NCBI RefSeq assembly: GCF_008831285.2
Contig: NC_045140.1
Location: forward strand, 10,662,505 to 10,726,504
DNA length: 64,000 nucleotides
From: Nymphaea colorata
Lineage: Eukaryota; Streptophyta; Magnoliopsida; Nymphaeales; Nymphaeaceae
Direction: 5' to 3'
How positions within the stretch are numbered: the stretch's first letter is position 1; each line of letters opens with the position of its first letter. The notes below the pieces were generated by a model that did not search any database, had not been told where the DNA came from, and saw nothing but the letters and a program-made list of their open reading frames with translations. The translations under genes and the position numbers were made by a program. Positions 49,107-60,300 of this stretch are shown piece by piece.

Positions 49107-49275
49107 TAGGTTCGGCAATCTTGGGAAGCGATTGGGTAGTCGGTGTAGAACTACACGCCGACGATCGTTGATCGAAAGAAACCTCCTACGATCGTTGATC
49201 GAAGAAGAAGAAGCCCTGGCAACTCAATACAATCTGCGAAGTGCCAAGGGCAAGGGGGTAGCCCATTCTGACGAG

Positions 49276-50274
49276 ATGGGTACATCCCAGGGTCAGGAAG
49301 ACCTGACCGAGATGGTGAACAAGCTGGCTACCGACGTAACTACTCATGAAGAAGCGTTGGGTAATGCAGCTGAGTCCTTCGGAGAAATGAAGGACGAGAT
49401 GAAGGTACTGCGGGAACAAGTGGCCAACCTAGTGGCCATGAATCGGGCACTGACTGACACAGTGACCGCGTTACAGACTGAAGTCAAGGAACTTCAAGTA
49501 AAGAACCGCACACTACAGCGACAGATCTCTGTAGGTGGAGGTGACGATCTGCCAACGAGGGTCGACGTTCAGAGACCAGCTAAATACAACGGAACTCTGG
49601 ATAGTCGACTGATCGACAACTTTTTATTTCAAGTAGAGTATTACCTGGACTTGCAAGGCGTTATGGGGGACGACCTTCAAGTCAAGACTGTGGTTATGTT
49701 GCTAGAGGGCGATGCTGTGGCATGGTGGAAAAGGAAAAGGCTCGACATTCAGAAGGGAATCTGCACAATACACACTTTCGATGATTTTCAACGAGAGTTA
49801 AGAACTTACTTCATGCCCCCGAATGCGACACGCCATGCCTATTGGATGGTTGGTGAACTGAAACATACCGGATCCTTGCGAGATTACGTGAGGGTCTATC
49901 AATGGGTGATGTTAGATATGCCAGATATGCAAGAACAAGATAAATTGAACTGGTTTATTTTGGGACTTCAATCGTTGGTACAATCCGAAGTGGGAAGGAG
50001 TATTCCAGAGACCTTGGAGGATGCTTATGTGGTAGCAGAACGTTTGGTTGATACTCAGTGCAAGAGCTACACTAACGCCTTCAAGCCGTCGAAGAAGCCT
50101 GACCATGGAGGAAAGAAAGAGGATCGAAGGGAACGGAAAGATGAACCATCAACTCAGCGCCAAGTCAAAAGAAGAACTTTCTTTCGCAGAAACGACAACT
50201 CTCAAATTAGAGTGTTGAAATGTTGGTTTTGCGATGGCAATCACTTAGGCAGGTAATGTCCAAAGCGTGTAAAC
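49276..50274 (+). pseudogene. Ty3/gypsy Gag
   Basis: The first usable ATG at 49276 opens MGTSQGQEDLTEMVNKLATD; the frame is open upstream to near 49132 without a better start. The N-terminus is a predicted coiled coil with heptad-like Leu/Val (about residues 10-90). The retrotransposon gag core includes PAKYNGTLDSRLIDNFLFQV, DAVAWWKRK and FDDFQRELRTYFMP. The zinc knuckle CWFCDGNHLGR is followed by a TAA stop at 50254 in place of a codon just before its last Cys. Thus the knuckle itself is cut. Gag forms the particle that holds element RNA. Confidence 0.93.
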
Positions 50275-52300
50275 ATGAACAATCAAGCAAGCTCTTCAAG
50301 GCAATCTGCTAATGCGGTACAAGGTGAAGAAATGGAAGGACCAAAGATGGGAGCACTTCAACTTCTGAACATCATAAAAAGGGAGGAAAAAGTGAAGGTG
50401 ACAGCGACACCTTCTAACGACCTCATGTACTTGGAAATCCTGGTAAATGGAAGGTCTATCCTGGCTGTGGTAGACACAGGAGCCACACATAACTTTGTCT
50501 CAGTCGAAGAGGCGAGGAGACTAGGCTTAACCCTTGAGAGGGGAGAGTTACGCATGAAGGCGGTGAACTCAGAGGCCAAACCCATCCACGGAGTGGCCCG
50601 TGATGCGGTTGTGAAGATTGAGAGTTGGTCAGGAAGGGCCAACTTCTCGGTGGTCCTGATGGATGATTTCCAGATGATCTTAGACATTGAGCTCCTCAGT
50701 ACAGCGAAAATGGTTCCAATGTCGCACCTACGTAGTATCAGTATCATGGACGAGAAGTCCCCTTGTATGGTTCCAGTAACATCGATAAAGAGGGATAAGG
50801 GTAAAGCTGCAATGATATCTGCCCTTTAGTTGAAGAAAGGCCTCAAGCATGACGAAGAGACGTACTTGGTGGCAATCAGGGAAGTGACTAATTACTCCCC
50901 TGGTTTGGTCTCAGAGGCGCTTGTGCCTGTCTTAGCGGAATTCGTAGTGCCTGCGGAGCTCCCTAGGCAGCTGCCACCTCGATGTGAGGTGGATCATGCC
51001 ATCGAACTCCTTCATGGTGCCAAATCCCTGGCAATGACACCATATCGAACGGCCCCTGCAGAATTAAGAGAACTTCGGTGACAGTTGGATGAGATGCTAG
51101 CTGGAGGTATAATCAGACCCTCCAAAGCTCCTTTTGGTGCACCAGTATTATTCCAAGCAAAGCATGACGGCTCCAAAAGGCTATGTGTGGATTATCGGGC
51201 ATTGAACAAGGTAACGGTGAAGAACAAATACCCCTTACCTTTGATTGCAGATCTGTTTGATCAACTGGGCAAAGCTCAAGTGTTTTCCAAGTTAGACCTC
51301 AGATTAGGATATTGGCACGTTCGGATTGTTGATGGCGATGAGCCAAAGACCACTTGCGTCACTCGCTACGGTGTCTTTGAATTCTTGGTAATGCCGTTCA
51401 GGTTGACGAATGCCCCAGTCACTTTTTCGAATCTAATGAACAAGATGTTCTATCCGTACTTAGATAAGTTCGTGGTGGTCTATCTTGATGACATTGTAGT
51501 GTACAGCAGCTCCATGAGGGACCATGTGGAACACTTGCGGATAGTGTTCAAGGTATTCGAGAAAAATGAACTCTATGTGAAGCGCGAGAAGTGCCTATTC
51601 GGCCAACCGAAAATCAGTTTTCTCGGTCACATTGTGGGAAAAGATTAGCTAGGAATGAACAAAGAAAAGGTGAGGGCAATTCGAGACTGGAAAACGCCAA
51701 CCAATGTACCAGAACTACGTTCTTTTCTCGGTTTGGCAAATTACTATCGACGATTCATTGAGGGGTATTCTTTGATAACTGTGCCTCTCACTGATTCGCT
51801 AAAGAAATACCGAACTTGGGCTTGGGAAGAGCTCGAAGAAGATGCCTTCGAGAAGTTGAAGAGGGCCCTGACGCAGGAGCCTGTGCTCAGGTTGCCCGAC
51901 CACACAAGGAAATTTGAAGTCCACACGGATGCATCAGATTTTGCCATTGGCGGAGTTTTGATGTAGGAAGGTCATCTAGTTGCCTATGAGAGTCGGAAGC
52001 TGAAAGACACGGAGCGACGGTAGTCCTTGCACGAAAGGGAAATGACGACCATTATTCATTGACTTCGCACATGGAGGCATTACTTATTGGGGTCCCAGTT
52101 CGTGGTAAAGATTGATAATGTAGCCACAAGCTACTTCCAGACTCAAAAGAAGTTGAGTCCGAAACAGGCTCGATGGCAGGAATTCCTTGCAGAATTCGAT
52201 TTCGCCATGGAGTACAAGGCAAGGAAGACAAACGTCGTAGCCGATGCACTAAGTCGGAAGGCGGAGTTGGCAACTACACAGACAGCATCATCCGAAGCAG
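50275..52300 (+). pseudogene. Ty3/gypsy Pol: protease, RT, RNase H
   Basis: Same frame as gag. Protease: ILAVVDTGATHNFVS (near 50455-50505). [51 protein letters not shown] and the catalytic [11 protein letters not shown] (near 51480). RNase H begins [16 protein letters not shown] and ends EYKARKTNVVADALSRKAEL. In-frame stops occur at 50827, 51079, 51646 and near 51964, 52021 and 52060, and the frame shifts near 52300 before integrase. RT priming residues are otherwise present. Confidence 0.94.
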
Positions 52301-52306
52301 AACCCA

Positions 52307-53737
52307 GTGGCCAAGCACTTGGTCGAAACAACGGAGGCGGGAAAGACGCGACGATTCTGGCTACAAGATGGACTTTTGATGGGAAAAGGCGGACGAGTGT
52401 TCGTGCCTAGATGGGGCAATCTCCGACGAGAGTTGCTGAAGGAGTGTCATGACTCGTTGTGGGCTGGCCATCCTGGCCAGGAGCAGACACTGGCACTGCT
52501 CGAACGTGGCTACTACTGGCCACAGATGCGTGACGACGTTGAAGCCTATGTGAAAACATGCTTAATCTGTCAGCAGGACAAGAGAACAAACCAGAAGCCT
52601 GCCGGTCTCCTGGAACCTCTTCCTATTCCAGAACGTCCGTGGGAATGCCTCTCCATGGACTTCATCGTCAGCTTGCCCAAAGTTGACGACTTTAGCTCCA
52701 TCATTGTGGTTGTGGATAGATTTTCAAAGTATGCTGCCTTCATCCCAACCTCTAAAGAATGTCCCGTGGAAAAGACGGCACAGTTGTTCGTGAAGCATAT
52801 AGTCAAGCATTGGGGCGTGCCGAAAAACATTGTTAGTGATCGGGACGCTCGCTTCACAGGGAAATTTTGGCGCGAAGTATTTCGTTTGTTGGGTTCAGAT
52901 TTATTATTCTCAACAAGTTTCCACCCTCAAATGGACGGCCAAACTGAACGAATCAACGGATTGTTGGAACAATACCTTCGACACTATGTCAGCGCGAATC
53001 AAAAGGATTGGGTGAAATTGTTGGATGTAGCTCAATTTTGCTACAATTTGCAGAAGAGCGAGTCTTCTGGACATAGTCCGTTCGAAATAGCCACTGGAAA
53101 ACAACCGTTGATGGCGCATACCCTTGCAGCTCAAAAAAAAGGAAGACCCACTTTTGCCTACCAGTTCGTTCACGATTGGCAGGAACAGACGGAAATGGCT
53201 AAGGCGTACTTACACAAGGCCGCAAAAAAGATGAAAAAGTTTGCAGATCGGAATCGAAGGCCAATGGAATTCCGAGTGGGTGATCAAGTCCTCGTGAAGC
53301 TCTATCCTGATCACACAGGCATTTTCTGTGGTCGACACTGGTCATTGATCCGCAAGTATGATGGACCCTTCACAGTGCTAAAGAGAATCGAAAAGCTAGC
53401 CTACAAGCTAGACTTGCCGTCAGACTTTAAGGTGCTTTCAGTGTTCCATGTTTGTAACCTGAAGCCCTTCTATGTCGATGAGGAAGATCCCAAGAGAAGC
53501 GTTCCAGAACGAGACCCGATCCTGCAGCGAGCCCCGTCGACCAAGCGAGCGGCAGACCGTCAGTTGGAAGAGATTCTTCGGCACAAGACAAACTGTTTGG
53601 GAGAGCCGAAGAAGTACCAAGTGAAGTGGATAGGCGAACTAAGCCCCACCTGGGATTATGCATTCCGCATGAAGCAGCGCAACCCGCTGGAAGTCAATAC
53701 CTATCATGTAACTGCTGGCGCCGAGGACAGCGCATAA
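52307..53737 (+). CDS. Ty3/gypsy integrase with chromodomain-like tail, open
   Basis: A 476-codon frame without stops, shifted by one base relative to RT. The zinc-binding domain has H48, H55, C85 and C88 (HDSLWAGHPGQE ... CLICQQ). The DD35E core has D118 (SMDFIVSL), D178 (VSDRDARF) and E214 (GQTERING), with exactly 35 residues between the last two. The C-terminal SH3-like part contains QVLVKLYPDHTG, and the end (EEILRHKTNCLGEPKKYQVK onward) resembles the chromodomain of chromoviruses, which directs insertion to marked chromatin. The first ATG is internal to the polyprotein, so this is a surviving segment and not a stand-alone gene. Confidence 0.9.
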   Translation: MAKHLVETTEAGKTRRFWLQDGLLMGKGGRVFVPRWGNLRRELLKECHDSLWAGHPGQEQTLALLERGYYWPQMRDDVEAYVKTCLICQQDKRTNQKPAGLLEPLPIPERPWECLSMDFIVSLPKVDDFSSIIVVVDRFSKYAAFIPTSKECPVEKTAQLFVKHIVKHWGVPKNIVSDRDARFTGKFWREVFRLLGSDLLFSTSFHPQMDGQTERINGLLEQYLRHYVSANQKDWVKLLDVAQFCYNLQKSESSGHSPFEIATGKQPLMAHTLAAQKKGRPTFAYQFVHDWQEQTEMAKAYLHKAAKKMKKFADRNRRPMEFRVGDQVLVKLYPDHTGIFCGRHWSLIRKYDGPFTVLKRIEKLAYKLDLPSDFKVLSVFHVCNLKPFYVDEEDPKRSVPERDPILQRAPSTKRAADRQLEEILRHKTNCLGEPKKYQVKWIGELSPTWDYAFRMKQRNPLEVNTYHVTAGAEDSA

Positions 53738-53740
53738 CTT

Positions 53741-53753
53741 GAAGGGGGGAGCC
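53741..53753 (+). other. Polypurine tract before the internal LTR
   Basis: GAAGGGGGGAGCC directly before TGTTCCCC. The same purine block precedes the family A LTR at 4563. Confidence 0.85.
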
Positions 53754-54159
53754 TGTTCCCCTGTGTCTGGGAGTCTGTAAAGTCATTTGCTTTGTTTTGC
53801 ATTGTGCTTCCTTTGCTTATGTTGAGTCATTTGCTTATACATGTTTACTTGTAAGGGAGTACCCTCCCATCGGTCTAAGTGTCCAGTATTGACATTTCTT
53901 ATTTTGGTTGGTCGGCATGGGAATCCTGTAAGCGGCCTCGGCCATCCTATATAAGTAAAGTCGACATCATTCTCCTTACTTATCTTTCTCGTGATGTATT
54001 AATTTTCCAAACGAATACATTGCGAGATTTCTTTATTCACAAGCATTGTTTATACACTTGTTTTCTCAAACTACTTTTGCGCCCCGTTCAGCGGTTTGAA
54101 GGCTTGCGGCAATTAGGTTATTGCCGCAGCGCATGGGCCGAAGTTGTCAGTCCGTGACA
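53754..54159 (+). repeat. Internal family A LTR within the composite
   Basis: TGTTCCCCTGTGTC to GTCCGTGACA, 406 bp, preceded by a polypurine tract and followed by a primer site. It aligns along its full length with the LTR of the truncated gypsy element at 4158-4563. A TATATAAG box lies near 53950. No second copy occurs upstream of gag in this element. Confidence 0.92.
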
Positions 54160-54161
54160 AC

Positions 54162-54173
54162 TGGTATCGGAGC
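54162..54173 (+). other. Primer-binding site 2, after the internal LTR
   Basis: TGGTATCGGAGC, one base off TGGTATCAGAGC, again two bases (AC) after an LTR end. Confidence 0.88.
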
Positions 54174-54707
54174 AGACGATTTCTCGAAGGGAACTTGAAA
54201 GATGAAAACACTGCGATGATAACAAACAAGTGGTTCAAAGAAAAATGTTGGCTTGTTTGGTGCCCTAAGGGTTCGGGCATGTTCGTCGGACACTGGTTCA
54301 GGTGACCGCGTTGGTGTTTGTCAAATGGAGATCACACGTTCCGAAGATGGTGTTTGGGCGTCAGGAGCAGAAGGGCCAAAGAGAGCCGCTCGCTGAGACA
54401 GATAGGGTGAGACCCGACGTGGAAAAGGATTGTCCAGAAGGGCAAGTGCCCTGACATGTCTCGAGAAAGGAGCATGTGCACGGGTTGACAACATAGCTTG
54501 GAAGTTTGAAACTTAGTGGTTGTCAGAGATGTTCCGGATTTTACTAAGGAAAAGTGCAAACAGTGATAGAAAAGTGGGATGATGCTAAGGAATAGACTAG
54601 AGGCAAAACACCCGATAGGCGAGTAGCCGCGACGTGACGGGTGCGTCAACCAGACGAACAGATGAAGGCTGAGTTGAAAAGAAATGACGATTTTGGCGGT
54701 GGGAGAA
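54174..54707 (+). other. Non-coding leader of family B, ending in a polypurine tract
   Basis: About 530 bp with no protein similarity, moderately GC-rich. It ends GGCGGTGGGAGAA right before the outer 3' LTR, the second polypurine tract. With the second primer site it could be the whole internal region of a small non-autonomous family B element. Confidence 0.65.
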
Positions 54708-55416
54708 TGTTGCCGGCCGACTGTGTTTGGCCCAGCCAGGCCAGTAAAAGGTGATGCTGCTTGGCCAGCTTAGGCATAGTTGGAAAACATGTGGGATTCA
54801 ATCGCGCACCGAGTCTAGAAGAAAGCAATGCACGTGGAATGTGCAGCGCGGTGGTGCGACGACAAGGCGTTTCAATGCATCAAGATCAGCGGTCCCTTTG
54901 GAAGTGCAAGTCCGTCGTTGGGGAATCCAGTGGGTTCCCCACGCGTAGTGTTTGGATACAGAAGGGGGTGCGCATGGGTTAGGGGCAATTTCCCCAGTGG
55001 GCGCATACGCTGCGTTCCACAACCGCGTAGAGTCACGCGGGGGTGAGCAAGTGAATGCTCATTGTCGAGTAGGGCGATGGTCGACCGCCTTACTTAATGA
55101 CATATAGTCGTCAACTGGCTTCGGCTGGGGACTTCCTCCTAAGGGAAGTCTACCCCCACCAAGATTTCGTTTGGATGTAGATAGGTACTTGGAAGAATGG
55201 CGAAGTTCTCACAGGGCCTCATGGCCACGGCTTGCCGATGGCCGATAATGGGATAAACCTAGGGGATGGTGTGCCGAGTGCTTTGCAATCCTCATCTAGT
55301 CCACAGTCCCGAAGAAAAGATGAATGCTTCCGCTAGCTTAAGAGAGAGACGGCTGGCCGAAGGCTTTGGGGAACGCCTTCGGCGCCGCGCGGGCTGGAGA
55401 AACTCGGCCCGTGACA
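54708..55416 (+). repeat. 3' outer LTR (family B)
   Basis: TGTTGCCGGCCGACTGTG to GGCCCGTGACA, 709 bp, followed by the duplicated GATGG. Confidence 0.96.
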
Positions 55417-55421
55417 GATGG

Positions 55422-55927
55422 AATGTCCCATTCTTCTTTCTTACTTGATAGGTATAATGCAACTGAGAAGGAAAAAAAAAACTGCAAGGTGAGAAATGTT
55501 GAGATGACCTTTCATTTTGAAATTAAGGTCGGCGTCCAGAAATGAATGTTGCAAAGAGAAAAAATTACCACAATGGAAATGAAACACTCAGAAAATTTTC
55601 GACGTGGCTTCGTTTGTGGGGACAGGTTTCCCTTTCTTCTCTTTATTTTTTGGTGGGGAAAGGTTTCTCATTAAATTATTGTTTGACCAGAGCCATTTGG
55701 CCAGTTACAAGAGAGATTGACATATTGGGTATTGTTCGCAATCTTATTTCGACGTTTTAATTTGCCAAGCTTAAGCTCCTGCTCCTTTGATAATATTAAT
55801 TGATTTGGATGCTGGCCTGGTTGATCTTCGTCTCAATCTTCGGGCACCGTGAGCAGACGTTGAATTGATCACGGTCTTAACTGAGCACAGTTATCTACGA
55901 TATATAGCTATATGCCATCAATCTCAT

Positions 55928-55936
<9 letters not shown>
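55422..55936. other. Non-coding, no recognised feature
   Basis: Flank of the composite element. Open frame 55542-55760 matches nothing I recognise. Confidence 0.45.

Positions 55937-56008
<72 letters not shown>
55937..56008. repeat. (AT)n microsatellite
   Basis: About 72 bp of uninterrupted AT. Confidence 0.98.
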
Positions 56009-56011
<3 letters not shown>

Positions 56012-56111
56012 TCGTAGTGGGAAAAGTTTGGTTAATATGTATGTCCTCAATTTTGATTAATATGGGTGTACGGCGCTGGGAATGATTCTTCAATGTCTGG
56101 AGTTCTCTTAT

Positions 56112-56460
56112 TTTGGCTCACTACGTCGAGATGGAACGAAAGGGTGTGGGGATTGGGTTGGAAGAGATGAAGAGCTACACGATCTCCTTGAATGAGGCCC
56201 TCTCGGCTGATTTAAATATTAAATTAACACCTTAATATTATAGAATGGAGGACTATTTAATGAAGTCCCTTGCTAAATAATATTGAAAGGCATAACTTAA
56301 ATAACCAAAATAGGGACCAAACCAGGTGTGATGTGAATGACTTGGGCCCATAATACAAGCGTGTTCTCTTTCCCGGTTCACGTAATACCTAAATAATTAT
56401 TAAACAAACAAAAGAAATTAACTAAGGACAAAATAATTTGAGCTAACTAAATGAATGGAA
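56112..56460. repeat. Third, partial copy of the dispersed repeat
   Basis: Matches 11155-11400 and 700-930. It shares CGAAAGGGTGTGGGGATTGG, GAGGCCCTCTCGGCTGA, CCTTGCTAAATAATATTGAA and CTCTTTCCCGGTTCACGTAA, plus an AATTATTAAA block that is also in copy A. Confidence 0.8.
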
Positions 56461-56479
56461 AGTAAACCCCCAAGAGTCA

Positions 56480-56927
56480 AGACACTCAAGGGCCTATGAC
56501 TGCTTGGCTGCTCTTATAGGTGTTACGAGGAGCCGATGACTAAGGTAATTATCCAAATCTCCAACCATACTTTAAATGGTTTGCTTGGTCCCTAACTAAG
56601 CCCCCAACCTTAACTTATGCTATTATGTTAGTTTGTAGTTTCATTTTCAATTAACAAGCATGAGAAATCACATAGCTGAACTACGCAAACCGTGTGCTAC
56701 CTTTTTATCGTTGCATGCTCTACACCTTAATTTAAATGGTTTTTTTGACTTAGAGACCCACTTGCCATGCACATGCCATATATTACACGAGGAAGATAGA
56801 GACACTTTAGTTTATTGACTTAGATCAGGATGACTGGCCGAACACGTCATATATTACACAAGCAAGATGTCCCTTGCACCTTCACATTACAATGTTTAAT
56901 ATGTGTGTGCATGTGTCTTTGTTTGTA

Positions 56928-56966
<39 letters not shown>

Positions 56967-57045
56967 CTAGCCCAACATTTGTCATATATTACCCAAGCAA
57001 GATGCTCCTTGCACCTTCACATCACAATAATTACTTGAGATACCA
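56480..57045. repeat. Repeat pair with 58300-59165 (first member)
   Basis: TGCTTGGCTGCTCTTATAGG, ACCATACTTTAAATGG, TATGCTATTATGTTA and GAACTACGCAAACCGTGTGC reappear at 58311-58540 with modest divergence. The following CATATATTACACAAGCAAGA and CCTTGCACCTTCACAT blocks, with a GA run at 56934-56961, reappear in the array at 58800. Confidence 0.85.
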
Positions 57046-58299
57046 TCGAATGAGGATTGGCTTGATCTAGCGTGGATTAAGCTGCCCCTTATAATGCATG
57101 CTTTGAAACAGATGCTGGAGGGTTTCTGGGTCGGAGAAATCAACAAATCTTCTACATGTATGCATTCACTTAAGATAGCGACATTAAAGGTCAGCCACCA
57201 CGTCAGCATCCAAGTCAATTAATATCCTTAGTTGATTATTATTTAAATGTAACCAGCTCCCCTGATTTCTCACTAGAGATAAAAATCGGAAAAAAGGAAG
57301 ACAATAATTAAAGGGAAACCCTCTAAATTAATTTAGCAGTACTTTGGTTTGGTAATGAAAATAAGGCCCGATTGATAATTGGATATGCATTGGTAAGCGG
57401 CTTTGGCTTTTGAATCTGAGTATGTATCTGATCAGAAAAACCCAAAACTCATACTTGAAATAGGATCCAATGACAATTTGGCCGGGCGGACTCATATAAA
57501 CCTCTCCGGCCGGCAAAGGATGATTTTTCGGTACATCGATCTCTAGTTTTAACCATGTATGTTATATAAGCGTAATTTTATATCATCATCTGACCATATA
57601 TATAAGTACATATAACCCTGATTGTTTTGAGAATGCACTAGATGCAGGACCTAGCTATTTTCAATGTAGCATTTGTTTTTCTGAATAAAACGAAATTAAT
57701 AAGAAAAGAATCTTGCTATTTTCAATGTAGCATTTGTTTTTCTGAAAAAAACGAAATTAATAAGAAAAGAATCTTTCTGCCAAACCCTTAAAAGGGACTG
57801 ATTACTGCACATAACTGTTCTTCATATGAAAGAGATTCTTTCCCTCAAATCATCTCGCATATTTCGAGCTTCAACTGAAACCAAAGCATCCAAATGCTGC
57901 CAATAAATTAATGCTATCTGCACAAGCTGAATTATATACATGCTTAGAAGGAAAGACTGCAGCTATATGTATACATAGATATAATTTCTATTATTTCCCG
58001 CAAACGACTCTGTCTTTGGGCCAAGTGTACAATAAATCAAATATATGCTTTCGAAGAACGAATTAAGAACACTTATATTTTGTGGCACGGCAGAAATATG
58101 CACTAAAAGCCAGATCAATGTCTTGGATTGGTAAGCAGATGGCCAGATTCAAAAGAAGCTCCTTTTTCATGCAACTCGTGCAAGCTTAGTCTCATACCGA
58201 AATTGAGATAAACTTGACCCAGTTCCTTATCATGTGAAAGAGATTATTCCATACGAATAGGGCTGTCAACAGACCAGATTCTTGTCCGATATTAGGATA
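57046..58299. other. Non-coding, no recognised feature
   Basis: A 55-bp direct duplication (CTATTTTCAATGTAGCATTT onward) lies at 57655 and 57716. Otherwise AT-rich without recognisable genes. Confidence 0.5.
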
Positions 58300-58575
58300 T
58301 TAACTCAAGGGTGTACGGCTGCTTGGATACTCTTATAGGTGTTAGAAGCAGCTGGTGATCACCAAGGTTAATAACCAAATATCCAATCATACTCCAAATG
58401 GGTTTGCTTCGACAATAACTAGGGAAAACCCTAACTTATGCTATTGCGTTAATTTCTATTTCCATTTCAATTAATAAGTATGAGAAATCCCAGAGCTGAA
58501 CTATGTAAACCGTGTGCTGCCTTTTTATGGCTTTGTCCTCCACAGCTTCATTTGCATGGTTTATTGACTTGGAGA

Positions 58576-58642
58576 CAGTGGCAGAGCCACAAAAATTGGC
58601 TGGAGTGGCACTTGTTTAAACAAACTTAAATCTGGTGGGGCA

Positions 58643-58686
<44 letters not shown>

Positions 58687-58781
58687 AATAAATATTTAAG
58701 ATTTCTATTTAAAAATAAAATTTTTTTAAGAGGCTGGTGTGGACAACTGCCTACACCAGCCAGAATGTGGCTACGCCACTG
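58576..58781. mobile_element. 206-bp hAT-type MITE with internal (TA)n
   Basis: Ends CAGTGGCAGAGCCAC and GTGGCTACGCCACTG form a 15-bp inverted repeat with 13 matches. Flanked by identical 8-bp CTTGGAGA (58568-58575 and 58782-58789). The paralogous sequence near 56748 has a single GACTTAGAGACC with nothing inserted, an empty-site control. A TA microsatellite (58648-58683) lies in the middle. No coding capacity. Confidence 0.95.
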
Positions 58782-58799
58782 CTTGGAGACCGACTAGCT

Positions 58800-59144
58800 A
58801 AGTGCATCATATATATTACACAAACATGATCAAGCCCTTTGCGCCTTCACATCACAATATTAAATAAATGTGAGAGAGAGAGAGTTTAGTTTATTGGCAG
58901 AGAGGCTGACTAGTCAAACACGTCATATATTACGCAAGCAATATGCCCCTCCACATAACAATATTCAATGTGAGAGAGAGAGATTAGCCCAACACATGTT
59001 ATATTACACAAGCAAAGATGCCCTTTGCACCTTCACATCACAATATCCAATGTGTGTGTGAGATTGAGAGAGACTGACTAACCCAACACATGTCATGTAT
59101 TACACAAGCAAGTTGCCCCTTGAATCTTCACATCACAGTATCCA

Positions 59145-59165
<21 letters not shown>
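58800..59165. repeat. Minisatellite of CATATATTACACAAGCAAG/GA units
   Basis: Four to five units of roughly 80-100 bp: ATATATTACACAAGCAAG, CCCTTTGCACCTTCACATCA, CAATATCCAATGTGTGTG, a GA run and TAGCCCAACACATGTC. Units differ in GA/GT length. Confidence 0.85.
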
Positions 59166-59208
<43 letters not shown>

Positions 59209-59978
59209 AACGTTCGATGGAAATTGCCACATATATATTACTTATTGAATAAATCGAAGAATAATCATTCAACTCAATATATATTTAAAGGTTCAATAAT
59301 TGTTACTACCTGAAAATTAACTTAGCAATAGTGAATCAATGGGGAAAAGGTCAATCTCCATCTTGTGGATCACATAAAATTAATGTAATCGATATATTCA
59401 CTGTACTGAACTTTGGATCTTCTATCCAATACTGTCTTTTCTTCAAACACAAGTAGTGCCATTTCTAGAACTGGTATGCGTATGATCGAGAATCAATGAT
59501 CGATGTTGATTTAATTAGGTCGTTTCAAGGATCAATTTCTTAGCACAATATTATTTATTCTTTGTCTTTTTGTCCCCTAAAAACGCCTTTTAAGTAAATG
59601 GTAAAATGATTTAGTTAAAAAAAACCTTTTCAGATGCCTAATTTTCCTTCTTCTTCAAAAAACTTTTATGAATATGCTCTCATTTTGACATAGATCAAGT
59701 TTCCTTTTTAGGTTAAATGTATAAAAAAAGGCTATTTCATTTTTTAAGTTGATTGTGAATGGCATGTTTGTTCAAAATAGATCATCAATTCGTTTTATTA
59801 GTTAGTAGATTTTCTGCATAACATGCGCGCTATAGCATAACGGGCCTATATATTCCTGCTCTACGCTTTTACATGACTTTGTGTGGATTGACAATGAGTA
59901 AGATATTGACTAGCTTGGGACCTGTACTATAAATAAGAAGGATCCCTCGTGCACTTGGCATCCCTCTATTGAGAATTT

Positions 59979-60014
<36 letters not shown>

Positions 60015-60030
60015 AAGAAAGAGAGAGAGA
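59166..60030. other. Non-coding; GA runs
   Basis: GA-rich at 59158-59201 and 59983-60034. No coding signal between. Confidence 0.5.
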
Positions 60031-60035
60031 GAAAG

Positions 60036-60225
60036 TATAACAACCCGACTCACTCCTGGGCTCGAGTCCCTGGTTCGATGGATCCCAACCTGCCCCCTAG
60101 CAGTTTCGGTTCTAACCCAAAAAGGTTAGGAACCAGGACAATCATCTCATGAATGGCCCCCCTTTATAAGCCCTTGAAGATCCCTCACAATCTTCAATAC
60201 GAGACTAAACTTCTGGGCTGTTACA
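60036..60225 (-). repeat. TRIM 3' LTR
   Basis: 190 bp; minus strand TGTAACAGCCCAGAAG to GGGTTGTTATA. Aligns with 60301-60490 with moderate divergence, including different lengths in the AGGGATCTTC region. Confidence 0.88.
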
Positions 60226-60287
60226 ATCCAACCCCTTAAGGTACACGCGTCCGCGTGTGTGGGACCCCAGGTCCGAGTGTTGAACCA

Positions 60288-60299
60288 GCTTTGATACCA
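60288..60299 (-). other. TRIM primer-binding site
   Basis: Minus strand TGGTATCAAAGC, one base from the initiator-Met consensus, one base after the 5' LTR. Confidence 0.85.
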
Positions 60300-60300
60300 C

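Larger units (their letters stand above)
48385..55416 (+). mobile_element. Composite Ty3/gypsy element with an internal foreign LTR
   Basis: Outer LTRs (707 and 709 bp, family B) are flanked by the 5-bp duplication GATGG (48380-48384 and 55417-55421). Inside, in order, are a primer site, gag, protease, RT, RNase H, integrase and a chromodomain-like tail. After these come a polypurine tract, a complete 406-bp family A LTR (53754-54159), a second primer site, about 530 bp of non-coding leader, a second polypurine tract and the outer 3' LTR. The outer LTRs differ at roughly 40 positions by eye, so it is older than the copia element. Several stops and one frameshift inactivate it. Confidence 0.93.

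Noticed and set aside
60036-60225. Cassandra-type TRIM carrying a 5S rRNA promoter
   Set aside because: GGATCC-containing phrases are superficially similar, but the 5S internal control blocks are not present.
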